DNA of 8,130 nucleotides from Candidatus Fibrimonadales bacterium (GCA_009777135.1 WRMM01000075.1:1-8130), one strand, 5' to 3'; numbered from the stretch's first letter, positions 1 to 6,792 are shown. Notes: generated by a model from the sequence alone, not told the origin. Translations and numbers: made by a program.

Positions 1-756
1 CTAAAACCAGATCCGCCGACTCTAAACATAATAGATCAAAGCGATCTTTGCAGCGAGACAAGCAGCAATACCCCAACTCTGAACCCAATAACTTGGACTT
101 ATGATTTATCAGGAGCGGGCGCTGATGACGGCAACAACAAAACTGCATCCAGCTGGGATGGAATTTTTGCCACTGCTGGCACTTACTCAAACATAAGAGT
201 TAGCGGCACATGCGGTGGCGTTTCGGTTAATCAAGCAAATTGTATGGGCAGTGCAACGGTGAGTGGAGCGACCGCAAGTACTTGTATCGCTTTTGTAGGC
301 GGTGTAAATCATTGCGGAAACTGTTATAATTCAGGCTTAGTTAATTTAGATATTAACAAATGTTATAAAATGATTGCTGCAGCATGCGATTTAAATGATA
401 CTCGACATAATAATAATGTTACTGGAACTTATTGGAATGGATCGGCAAATGTATCTATATATGAAGAAATTGTTTGCTCTAATCCGCTAAGCACCTATCC
501 ATCGGAAACATTGGATGGCAATTATAGCGAAATAAGCGGTACAAACGATGTTAGGCTGGTATACGATAATGATCTACGCTTAAAATGCTATAGTACCTCT
601 GGTAACAATATAACAATAAAGCTGAATGGCATTGATCGAACAATCGATAGTTGGTCGTCAAGCGGCAGCCCTGTAGATCTCGGAGATTGTAATAATAGTT
701 TGAATAGTTTGTTAAACCCACAAGGAAACACTATTTATTGCAGGTGTTCTAATTAA
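1..756 (+). CDS. Cysteine-rich secreted protein of unknown function, C-terminal part
   Basis: The frame is open from base 1 to the TAA at 754-756, so this is the last 251 residues of a longer protein whose start lies off the left edge. I do not recognise a family. The visible part is rich in Asn, Ser, Thr and Gly and holds 13 cysteines, including HCGNC near residue 98 and CRC three residues from the end. This is typical of disulfide-stabilised extracellular proteins. Residues 25-66 (NPITWTYDLSG ... GTYSNIRVSGTCGG) read like a short beta-sandwich repeat of the PKD/Ig-like kind, but this is only a resemblance. No catalytic motif, membrane span or sorting signal is visible. The gene converges on the T6SS operon, and a hairpin follows it at 781-816. 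An ATG at 244 could be taken as a start, but there is no Shine-Dalgarno sequence before it and the upstream frame is clearly coding. An adhesin or carbohydrate-associated role is possible but unproven. Confidence 0.75.
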   Translation, partial: LKPDPPTLNIIDQSDLCSETSSNTPTLNPITWTYDLSGAGADDGNNKTASSWDGIFATAGTYSNIRVSGTCGGVSVNQANCMGSATVSGATASTCIAFVGGVNHCGNCYNSGLVNLDINKCYKMIAAACDLNDTRHNNNVTGTYWNGSANVSIYEEIVCSNPLSTYPSETLDGNYSEISGTNDVRLVYDNDLRLKCYSTSGNNITIKLNGIDRTIDSWSSSGSPVDLGDCNNSLNSLLNPQGNTIYCRCSN

Positions 757-780
757 CAACGCAATTCTGCCAACCTCTTT

Positions 781-816
781 CCCCCGTCCCAATTTTTTCT
801 CCTCCTGGGGCGGGGG
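781..816 (+). terminator. GC-rich hairpin terminator between convergent genes
   Basis: Arms 781-791 (CCCCCGTCCCA) and 806-816 (TGGGGCGGGGG) pair over 11 bp with one G-T wobble, around a 14-base loop. It starts 24 bases after the stop of the left-hand + strand gene. A moderately T-rich stretch (TTATTCT) follows on the + strand, so it fits best as that gene's terminator. A second, outer 6-bp pairing is possible between CCTCTT (774-779) and AAGAGG (835-840). On the - strand it lies about 35 bases past the tssC stop and could also end the T6SS transcript, but no U tract follows in that direction. Confidence 0.65.
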
Positions 817-851
817 TTATTCTCCTAAGGCAACAAGAGGCTTTCCAAAAA

Positions 852-2333
852 CTACCCCTTTGCCGCTGGCATCTTTGATACCAGCGACAAATTCACATTC
901 ACGCCCTCAACCTGAAAATGAGGAACCACAGAAAGAGTCACCTTGAAAAAACCTGGATTATCGGGGTTTTCAACAACCGCAACATGCCCATAACTCAAAG
1001 GATGAGTAGCGACAAGCTCCGGACCTGGGTTCTCCATTTCGGTCACCAAGCCCTTAATCCAGTTGTTAAGCTCCGCCTCCAAAACGCCCGCGCTTTTGCT
1101 AGCTCCAATGTTTTCTCTTTGCAAAACTTTCAGGTAATGAGCAAGCCTCGCTGTCAAGAAAATATATGGCAAACGAGCATTCACCCTTGAATTTGCCGTA
1201 GCCAAAGCATCATCGTATTCCTCGGGTTTTTGAGAGGAGTTTGCAGAGAAAAAGCAAGCGTAGTTCCGGTTTTTGTAAAAACTCAGCGGTATAAATCCCT
1301 GCTTTGCAAATTCAAATTCCCTCGTTTCTGGAATCAAAATCTCAGTAGGAATTTTTGCCTGCAAACCCCTTCCAGCATTGAAAAAATGCACAGGCAAATC
1401 CTCAACCTTTCCGCCGCTCTCCGGTCCTCTTATTTGAACGCACCAGCCATTATCCTGAAAAGAACGAACCATATTCGCGGCAAAGGCAAAAGCCGAATTA
1501 CCCCACAAATATTTCTCATGCTCCTCGCCAAGCACCGATTCCGTATAATTAAAGCCTCTGGAATTTTTGCTTTCGCCATAAGGATTTCTCAGCAAAAATC
1601 TAGGCAAAACCAAACCTATGTAACGAGCGTCATCGGTTTTGCGAAAGGCGCGCCACTTTGTGTATTCCGCGCGCTCCATGTAGTTTTCCAAATCGTCTAT
1701 TTTGGGCAAATCCTCAATATTAGATTTTCCAAAAAATTTGGAACCCGAAGAAGATATGAACAAGCAATGCGAAGCAGCAGAAACCGAAGATATATTCTGC
1801 AAAAGATCAATATCATCCGCAGTATTGTCAAACTCAAAATTCGCAATCATAGCCGCGTATGGTTCGCCGCCCGGGGTATCGTATTCGTCGCTGTAAATAT
1901 GGCGGTAAAGCCCGCTTTGGATAATTTCCGGCGAATCTTCAAAGTCGTTTTTTATGGATTCCTTGTCTGCGTTCAGCAATTCTATTTTCACATTTTTTCT
2001 AAAATCGCTTCGCTGAACAAGAAAATGCAATGCCCGCCACGAAGATTCAAGTTTTTGAAACTCTTCGCTGTGCATAATTGCATCCAGCTGCTCGCTGACA
2101 ATTTTGTCTATCCATGCAACCTGCGCATCTATAAATGCGCGGTCTATTTTTTCCACGCTTGCAGAACTGTCCAAAACGCTTTGCGCAAACGCCATAATGC
2201 CAGAACCTATTCGTTCGCTAGGGCTGAACTTGTAAAGCGAAGCGCTGTCGCTGTATTCTGCAATGTCTATAAATTTAGATGGCACATCCAAATTCATTGT
2301 CTCGTAAACCGAAGTTAAGGTTGAATTTTCCAT
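852..2333 (-). CDS. tssC: T6SS contractile sheath large subunit TssC (VipB/ImpC)
   Basis: TssC pairs with TssB to build the cytoplasmic contractile sheath that drives the Hcp/VgrG tube out of the cell. At 493 residues it has the usual family length. Family signatures run through the whole protein: LESSWRALHFLV (95-106), GLVLPRFLLRNPYG (240-253), YLWGNSAFAFA (275-285), a CVQIRGPESGG stretch (298-308), NSRVNARLPYIF (381-392) and a C-terminal PHFQVEGVNVNLSLV (471-485). These belong to the canonical T6SS sheath family, not to phage-tail or extracellular-injection sheaths. The start is supported by AGGAG four bases upstream (2338-2342). It is the last gene of the operon, 13 bases after the tssB stop, in the tssB-tssC order that is almost universal. 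Nothing looks broken. Whether the N-terminal ClpV-recognition helix is preserved cannot be judged by eye. Confidence 0.97.
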   Translation of the reverse strand: MENSTLTSVYETMNLDVPSKFIDIAEYSDSASLYKFSPSERIGSGIMAFAQSVLDSSASVEKIDRAFIDAQVAWIDKIVSEQLDAIMHSEEFQKLESSWRALHFLVQRSDFRKNVKIELLNADKESIKNDFEDSPEIIQSGLYRHIYSDEYDTPGGEPYAAMIANFEFDNTADDIDLLQNISSVSAASHCLFISSSGSKFFGKSNIEDLPKIDDLENYMERAEYTKWRAFRKTDDARYIGLVLPRFLLRNPYGESKNSRGFNYTESVLGEEHEKYLWGNSAFAFAANMVRSFQDNGWCVQIRGPESGGKVEDLPVHFFNAGRGLQAKIPTEILIPETREFEFAKQGFIPLSFYKNRNYACFFSANSSQKPEEYDDALATANSRVNARLPYIFLTARLAHYLKVLQRENIGASKSAGVLEAELNNWIKGLVTEMENPGPELVATHPLSYGHVAVVENPDNPGFFKVTLSVVPHFQVEGVNVNLSLVSKMPAAKG

Positions 2334-2346
2334 TTTTCTCCTCTTG

Positions 2347-2850
2347 TTAATGATATGGAATCTGGGTTGGGATTAATTCAAGTTCATTTAAAACTTGCTT
2401 TGTGGCATTTTTGTCTTTCAAAATAGCCTCCATTTTTTTTCTAAATTCTCTATTGTCCAGCAGATTTGAACCTAAATCCTTTATAAGATTGCGAACCGCC
2501 ATCAAACGATTCAAATCAGGAATCTGCTTGACAATTTCCATAGGCTCAAACGATTTTATGCCGTTGAATTTGAGCGTTATGGGCAAATTTGAATTGTCTT
2601 TTTTAAGACGATTATCAACGGAAGTTCTAAGCGAAACATTCAAAGACTGCATAATTCCGTCAAAGTTGTCTTTGTTTATGTTGAGCTTTTCCCGCTCAAT
2701 AATGCGAGACTGGTCGCCATCCATTTTAAAGTCGCCCAGCACAAGCAACTTCAAAGGAAGCTCCATTTTCTTTTGCGCTCCCCCGCTGTCCACGCTCAAC
2801 TGAATGTTTATGCGGGCTGGGGGAATTTCATTTTGATAGCTATTAGCCAT
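2347..2850 (-). CDS. tssB: T6SS contractile sheath small subunit TssB (VipA/ImpB)
   Basis: This is the small sheath subunit that interlocks with TssC. The length of 167 residues is typical. Recognisable family features are RINIQLSV near the N-terminus (13-20), the beta strand LPLKLLVLGDF (31-41), SFEPMEIVKQIPDL (100-113) and the following helix with LNRLMAVRNLIKDL (113-126). The ATG has AGGAG at 2857-2861, six bases upstream. That site lies inside the last codons of the preceding gene, whose TAA ends one base before this ATG, so the two are probably translationally coupled. tssC follows 13 bases later. Confidence 0.96.
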   Translation of the reverse strand: MANSYQNEIPPARINIQLSVDSGGAQKKMELPLKLLVLGDFKMDGDQSRIIEREKLNINKDNFDGIMQSLNVSLRTSVDNRLKKDNSNLPITLKFNGIKSFEPMEIVKQIPDLNRLMAVRNLIKDLGSNLLDNREFRKKMEAILKDKNATKQVLNELELIPTQIPYH

Positions 2851-2851
2851 T

Positions 2852-4573
2852 TTACTCTCCTAGGTTAGTGGTTAAAGGGAAATTCTCAATTAAATTTGGC
2901 TCCAAACGAAGCTCAAACCATTTTTTTGGTTTAATCGCATTCTTTGGCAAATGCCAGTCAATAAATAAAAAAACATCAATCAAATAGCTTTTGTCCTTAA
3001 AAGAAAATTCATGCGGAGTTCTCAGCAAGCTCCATTCGCCTTTCACGCTCTCATTAAAAACGCTGTTCGCAGTTATTGCAGTCAATTCAATTCCGTTTCC
3101 ATTTATTTTGGGAAACACAACTTCCAAGCTCTTGCTTTTGCCCTGCTCAACTTCCACATATTCGCTATCAACCCCGAATTTTAGAGATGCTATTTTCGGC
3201 GCTGTTATGATTATTGAAACAGGAATTTCGCTCCACATATTATTCTTCAAAAGCGATAGCTGCGCAAGAGTTTTTTTGTTAAACGTTATTCGGGCATCGG
3301 AGATGGTGTCTATTATTTCCATAAATTTATAGAACTCGCCATCTTTGTCAAAGTAGTTGAGCACCTCGCTTACGCGCGGAGTTTTTCCCTCTGCAAACGG
3401 AAAATTTGCCAAAACCTGTTTTCTATATCCAAGCTCCAAATTCTGCGCATACCTTTCAAATTCCGCATCCAGACTATCTTTCACAAACTGCAAGCTGTCT
3501 TTTACAGACCGCAAACTATCCTGCGTAAACTTCAAATCATCATTTTTGATTTTCTCCTTCTGTTCATTGACAATGGAAAAAACAAAAGATAAAGCTAAAA
3601 AAGCAATGCAAATTAAAAACGAAATGCTAAACGCTCTTTTTGCCAAGCTGTATGCAAGCGGTTTTTCATTTTCCATAAACGGGAAAAAAGGCAGCGTATA
3701 AAAATTCTCGCCGTTTTTAAACTGTTCCAGTTTTTTTGGCAAAGAAAGAATATTTTTGCAAGCTGCATTGTCCAGAAAATGCTTGTGCAAATAACAATTC
3801 AAATGACTGCTGCTGAATTCATAGTTTCTATCCAAAGTTTGAGTCCATTCAGGTATTTCCAAGTCTGCAACAGTATAAATTGGCGCTTTGGATTTTTTCT
3901 CTATTCCGTTCTGATTTATTGAAATAATTCCATCTATAAAAGGCAGTTCATCTATATTTTTCATATCGGAATATATGTATTTGTAGCCTTTTGGCGGTTT
4001 TTGTTTTTTGGCAAAGTCTCTGCATTGAGTTTCGCTCTGCCCTGTTATTGCAATATTTTTCACTCCCCTTCTAAAAGAAAATTTATGCTTGCTTTTTGCC
4101 GCGGGCTTATAGTTCAGAGGTTCTAAAAGCGTGTCTGTTTTGGAAATTGCGTTGTTCAAAATTTGCTTTAATTCTGCAGTTTCCCCCATCCTAAACTTTC
4201 CCATAAACCCGAATAAAATGCACTTTGCATAGAGTTCAAGCAAAGGAACATGGTTTTTATTTCTATGGAAATTTTCCATTCTCTCAAAAAAATGCTTGCC
4301 AGCCTCTGCATCTCCAAATTCGCCCAAAACAAGGGAATGCGAAAACCACTGCGAAGATATGCCGCAATTTGCGTAAATATACTCATCCACCCAAGCGCAC
4401 AAGGCATACTTTGCATTTTCTATTTCGCCAGCAGCATAGCCGTTATTTGAGCAATCATTGCAAAATTCCTTTACCTTTTCCGTAAAGTCTTTTTTAATTT
4501 CCTCCGCGCTTTCATTAGACAGCAAAAGCGTTGAACAAAAAATATCCTCCGCAAGCTCTATGAAACTCTTCAT
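2852..4573 (-). CDS. Compact TssL-TssM fusion: DotU domain, one membrane span, TssM-like periplasmic domain
   Basis: This 573-residue protein looks like the T6SS membrane complex in one chain. Residues 1-145 are a DotU/TssL cytoplasmic domain, with YALCAWVDEYI (56-66), W76, AGKHFFERME (91-100) and LLELYAKCILFGFMGKFRMG (111-130). Residues 168-312 look like a shrunken TssM cytoplasmic region: IAITGQS sits where a P-loop would be but lacks GKS/T, followed by PFIDGIISI (211-219), KAPIYTVADLEIPEW (229-243) and FYTLPFFPFMENEKPLA (291-307). One hydrophobic span covers 314-335. A heptad repeat (347-368) follows, then a TssM C-terminal-like periplasmic part: FPFAEGKTPRVSEVLNYFDKD (391-411) and GEWSLLR (512-518). 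The start at 4573 was chosen because it forms an ATGA overlap with tssK and has GGAGGAG at 4576-4582. An upstream in-frame ATG at 4663 lies inside tssK. The DotU call is strong. The TssM part rests on motif order and spacing read by eye. Normal TssM is over 1000 residues. Confidence 0.85.
   Translation of the reverse strand: MKSFIELAEDIFCSTLLLSNESAEEIKKDFTEKVKEFCNDCSNNGYAAGEIENAKYALCAWVDEYIYANCGISSQWFSHSLVLGEFGDAEAGKHFFERMENFHRNKNHVPLLELYAKCILFGFMGKFRMGETAELKQILNNAISKTDTLLEPLNYKPAAKSKHKFSFRRGVKNIAITGQSETQCRDFAKKQKPPKGYKYIYSDMKNIDELPFIDGIISINQNGIEKKSKAPIYTVADLEIPEWTQTLDRNYEFSSSHLNCYLHKHFLDNAACKNILSLPKKLEQFKNGENFYTLPFFPFMENEKPLAYSLAKRAFSISFLICIAFLALSFVFSIVNEQKEKIKNDDLKFTQDSLRSVKDSLQFVKDSLDAEFERYAQNLELGYRKQVLANFPFAEGKTPRVSEVLNYFDKDGEFYKFMEIIDTISDARITFNKKTLAQLSLLKNNMWSEIPVSIIITAPKIASLKFGVDSEYVEVEQGKSKSLEVVFPKINGNGIELTAITANSVFNESVKGEWSLLRTPHEFSFKDKSYLIDVFLFIDWHLPKNAIKPKKWFELRLEPNLIENFPLTTNLGE
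3474..3536 (-). repeat. Three imperfect 21-bp repeats encoding a seven-residue heptad
   Basis: Three adjacent 21-base units (3474-3494, 3495-3515, 3516-3536) encode LKFTQDS, LRSVKDS and LQFVKDS in the protein, read on the - strand. The repeat sits just after the membrane span of the TssL-TssM-like protein. The regular leucine spacing and alternating charges suggest a short coiled coil or rigid stalk at the start of the periplasmic part. The units differ at several bases, so this is an old duplication. Confidence 0.8.
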
Positions 4574-5763
4574 ATCTCCTCCATTAAAAAATCTATTGAA
4601 TTTATCAGCAAGGCGCTGGGCGCGTAAATGCCGATTTCTTTTTCTTCTCGCAAATTTTTCCAAAGCAAAGAATCTGTTTGAAGCTTGAAATAAAATGTTT
4701 CAGGCGCTTCTTGAATTGTTTTTGGAACAATGCTGTGAACGCAGTTTATGCCATGCGTTGCGCTTACCACTATATTTGACAGCTTTGACTTAGGCGCAAT
4801 TTTCAGCTGAGCCGCCATAAATTTAACCGCTTCTTCTGGCGATAATTTTGATTCCACCGCAAGCCAAACAGAAGCTGCAGAAGAGATTTCCATATCTGCT
4901 AGACTTGCAAAAAATGAATTCTGCCCTTCTTTTGAAAGCCGTTTTTGCAAAAATGCCGCTTTTTTTTCTTGCAATAAAAACTCATTTAATCTGGCGAAAA
5001 TTTTATTGAAACATTCGTTGAATTCTCCGTGATTGTAGCTAAATGCTTCTTGCAAAAATCTTGCAATTTCGCAAAAAAGCCAAAAAGGCTGCACGCAACT
5101 CATGCAATTCCAAACCGCTTTCAAAGATTTCAAATCTCTAAGCAATAATTCTTTAGAATGCGAAATATTCTCTATTCTGCTCTGCAAAAGCGAGTCAAAA
5201 AAATTCAATTTTCTTGAAAAATACTCGTAGCTATTTGCAAAAATCAAAGGCGGGTAAAAATTTTTGTCCAGCTCAAAAGAATGCAAATTCCTCAAAAGCC
5301 TTGCAACCGGCAAAAACTCCTTGCCATCCAAAGACTCGCTGCCAAAAACAATGGATGGGGCAGGAATTGCAACCGGCATAAGCATTGTTTCCGCAGAATA
5401 CAAATCCAAATGATTTTCCCATGCAACCTTAAAGCGAGAATTTAAATCCAAAGCCAAAAACACATTCAGGCTGTTCAAATTCTTTTCAAAAATCTGGGCA
5501 AAATTTCTAGCCTCAATCTGCACCGATTTATTTTCATAATCAATAAATGAAATTCCGCTCGGAAAAATCGCCTCGCATTCCTTGAACGCAAACTGCCCTT
5601 CTTTGAGCAAACTTTCTTCCAATGCCAGCTTGCCAAAGCCAAAGTGCATTCCTTTTGGCAAACCAGAAACATTTTTTATATGCCGCAAAATAAACTCATC
5701 CGACTGCTGCAGATGCTGCTGCGACAAAGCCATTCCTTCTTTCCATGCTACCAAAGCGGTCAT
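4570..5763 (-). CDS. tssK: T6SS baseplate subunit TssK
   Basis: TssK is the trimeric adaptor that links the T6SS baseplate (TssEFG) to the membrane complex through its contacts with TssL and TssM. The N-terminus carries the family hallmark VAWKEGMALSQQHLQQSD (5-22), equivalent to the usual W-x-EGM-x-L-x-PQHFQQ-x-D. Next come the early beta-sheet shoulder with GISFIDY (70-76) and the helical middle part (about 170-330). The C-terminal head ends in FYFKL, a tryptophan and IGIYAPSALL. The length of 397 residues is a little below the common 440 or so, and there is no visible frameshift. The start has GGAG at 5771-5774, seven bases upstream. It forms an ATGA overlap with the preceding gene, and its own TGA forms another ATGA overlap with the TssL-TssM-like gene. 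This arrangement suggests coupled translation and fixed stoichiometry. Confidence 0.93.
   Translation of the reverse strand: MTALVAWKEGMALSQQHLQQSDEFILRHIKNVSGLPKGMHFGFGKLALEESLLKEGQFAFKECEAIFPSGISFIDYENKSVQIEARNFAQIFEKNLNSLNVFLALDLNSRFKVAWENHLDLYSAETMLMPVAIPAPSIVFGSESLDGKEFLPVARLLRNLHSFELDKNFYPPLIFANSYEYFSRKLNFFDSLLQSRIENISHSKELLLRDLKSLKAVWNCMSCVQPFWLFCEIARFLQEAFSYNHGEFNECFNKIFARLNEFLLQEKKAAFLQKRLSKEGQNSFFASLADMEISSAASVWLAVESKLSPEEAVKFMAAQLKIAPKSKLSNIVVSATHGINCVHSIVPKTIQEAPETFYFKLQTDSLLWKNLREEKEIGIYAPSALLINSIDFLMEEI
4576..4582 (-). promoter_or_regulatory. Ribosome binding site that fixes the start of the TssL-TssM-like gene
   Basis: GGAGGAG on the - strand, with its GGAGG core four bases before the ATG at 4573-4571. 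It lies within the last codons of tssK. It favours this start over the ATG at 4663, which would add 30 very basic residues in front of the DotU domain and overlap tssK by about 90 bases. Confidence 0.85.
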
Positions 5764-6269
5764 TTTTTAACTCCATAAACAGGTTGAGGCGGGTTTGAAT
5801 AGTAAAGCAAAGCTCCAGCGGCAACAAAGCCAATGCCTATTGCAGTCTGGATCCCGATAGCTCCGATTTTAGGATTTTCAGGATTTTTGACATTGTGTCC
5901 AAAAATTTCAAACACTGCGCTTTGCAAAGCGGCATTCGGCAAATCCGCTGAGCAGCGTTCTGCTTTTCTAATGGTTTTTCCGCTGTTTTTATCTATCAAT
6001 TTCAGCGAAAACGTATTGCATTGCGTGTCTTTAGCAATATCAGCCCGCAAAATAACATTCTGCTTTTCTGCGCCAATTTCCTGCGCATACGCCAAAATCT
6101 GCTCAGCAACCTCTCTAGGCGCCTCTATTTGCAAAGCGAAAACCGCCTGAACCCCTATCAAAAGAAATGCAACTATTAAAACTAGTTGAGAGTTGAGAGT
6201 GAAGAGTTGAGAGTTATCTAAATTCAGATTTTCCATATTATTAAAACCCATTTGCTGAAATGAAATCAT
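5760..6269 (-). CDS. Small exported protein, membrane-anchored, unknown function, coupled to tssK
   Basis: I do not recognise this 169-residue protein. From the first ATG, residues 29-45 (LVLIVAFLLIGVQAVFA) form a signal-peptide-like hydrophobic core. A soluble domain of about 85 residues follows, with cysteines 84 and 106. It ends with a second hydrophobic, glycine-rich span (about 135-157) and a short tail, VYGVKK. The soluble part (NVILRADIAK, FSLKLIDKNSGKTIRKAERC) resembles periplasmic proteins that bind or sense, with a strand-strand-helix pattern, but no named domain can be given. The start is uncertain. The ATG at 6269 has AAGGGAG seven bases upstream and overlaps the previous gene by 29 bases. 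The ATG at 6236 lies just after that gene's stop but has no visible site. The N-terminal region has no basic residues and is partly made of a CTCAACT repeat. The TGA overlaps the tssK start (ATGA), so a role in the secretion system's envelope complex is plausible. Confidence 0.7.
   Translation of the reverse strand: MISFQQMGFNNMENLNLDNSQLFTLNSQLVLIVAFLLIGVQAVFALQIEAPREVAEQILAYAQEIGAEKQNVILRADIAKDTQCNTFSLKLIDKNSGKTIRKAERCSADLPNAALQSAVFEIFGHNVKNPENPKIGAIGIQTAIGIGFVAAGALLYYSNPPQPVYGVKK
6184..6216 (-). repeat. Heptamer tandem repeat (CTCAACT) inside a coding region
   Basis: On the + strand the units are AGTTGAG (6184-6190), AGTTGAG (6191-6197), AGTGAAG (6198-6204), AGTTGAG (6205-6211) and a partial AGTTA (6212-6216). 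On the coding strand they read as CTCAACT units and encode an NSQLFTLNSQL stretch just before the hydrophobic core of the exported protein. From memory, similar CTCAACT runs are common in FCB-group genomes, so it may be a copy of a dispersed simple repeat. Seven is not a multiple of three, so gain or loss of one unit would shift the frame. Confidence 0.85.
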
Positions 6270-6711
6270 TTGCGAACTCCCTTGCCATGTCTTCTATTTC
6301 CAATAAAATTTCCTTTGCGTTAAAAACGCCCATTTTCCATACATCCCAGGTTTGGCAGTCCATGTATTCATGGCTAACGGCTAAATATGCCCTTTGATGC
6401 AGCTGCATAGTGGCGTAAATAAAATAAGCGCCATCTTTTTTCTTTAGCCCAGTGAGCATAAATTTAAGCGCGCCACCCCCATTTGAAATGCTGCCGGCAG
6501 GCACATTTGCTTTTTCAAGCCGTGCTTTTAGCTTGTTTTTTATCTCATTTTCCATTTTTTTAATTTCTGGGTCTCCAGCGCAATGAACAAACAATTCAAC
6601 CCCAGACAATGCCCTGAGCGAGGCCTGCCCATAAATGCCGTTTGCATGCAAATACGGCGAAAGCCCAAAAAGGGCAACCAAAACCTTTAAAAAGGCATTT
6701 TCCTTCTTCAT
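6241..6711 (-). CDS. Small periplasmic protein of unknown function, first gene of the T6SS operon
   Basis: This is a 156-residue protein with a good signal peptide: a basic MKKENAFLK start, a hydrophobic core and a likely cut after LHA (residue 23). No cysteine sits at the cut site, so it does not look like a lipoprotein. The mature part has two cysteines (44 and 119) that could form a disulfide. It also has a charged helix (about 47-70), a glycine-rich turn (SNGGGAL), a strand-rich centre (FMLTGLKKKDGAYFIYATMQL) and a C-terminal helix ending in FANDFISANGF. I recognise no family. The ATG is preceded by AAGG within a conserved CCGTCTAAGG box that also precedes the divergent gene. It is the first gene after the promoter region, and its stop is overlapped by the likely start of the next gene. 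As the first gene of a T6SS operon with no recognisable TssJ, it could be a substitute outer envelope component. That is inference from position only. Confidence 0.75.
   Translation of the reverse strand: MKKENAFLKVLVALFGLSPYLHANGIYGQASLRALSGVELFVHCAGDPEIKKMENEIKNKLKARLEKANVPAGSISNGGGALKFMLTGLKKKDGAYFIYATMQLHQRAYLAVSHEYMDCQTWDVWKMGVFNAKEILLEIEDMAREFANDFISANGF
6277..6283 (-). promoter_or_regulatory. Likely ribosome binding site for the second exported gene
   Basis: AAGGGAG on the - strand, seven bases before the ATG at 6269-6267 and inside the end of the previous gene. It favours the longer start. The ATGs at 6251 and 6236 have no comparable site. It may be chance, because the bases also encode Arg-Glu in the upstream gene. 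Confidence 0.5.
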
Positions 6712-6778
6712 ATTACCTTAGACGGAAAAAAGGGGGTAAAATCAGACAGAAAATTCAAAAAAAATGCATTTTGCAAAC

Positions 6779-6792
6779 AAGTGTTGACACTT
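6779..6792. promoter_or_regulatory. Palindrome over a TTGACA box, candidate operator
   Basis: AAGTGT-TG-ACACTT has two perfect 6-base arms around a 2-base centre. It contains TTGACA (6784-6789). A regulator binding here would cover a possible -35 element for the + strand gene. No regulator gene is in the window, so the assignment rests on symmetry and position. Confidence 0.4.

Noticed and set aside
1230..2318. A 362-codon open frame on the + strand opposite tssC
   Set aside because: It lies wholly antisense to a clear tssC, its translation is rich in Lys, Arg, Phe and Cys with no domain signature, and no Shine-Dalgarno site precedes it. It is a shadow of the real gene.
852..2850. The sheath genes as part of a phage tail or extracellular contractile injection system
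   Set aside because: TssB and TssC are of the canonical two-protein T6SS type and sit with TssK and a DotU-domain protein, which those systems lack.
4574..4663. A longer N-terminus for the TssL-TssM-like protein starting at the ATG at 4663
   Set aside because: It would add 30 basic residues unlike any DotU start and overlap tssK by about 90 bases, while the ATG at 4573 has a strong ribosome binding site and an ATGA overlap.
6241..6711. The first operon gene as TssJ
   Set aside because: There is no lipobox cysteine at the signal-peptide cut, and I see no TssJ-like sequence pattern. Only its position suggests a related role.
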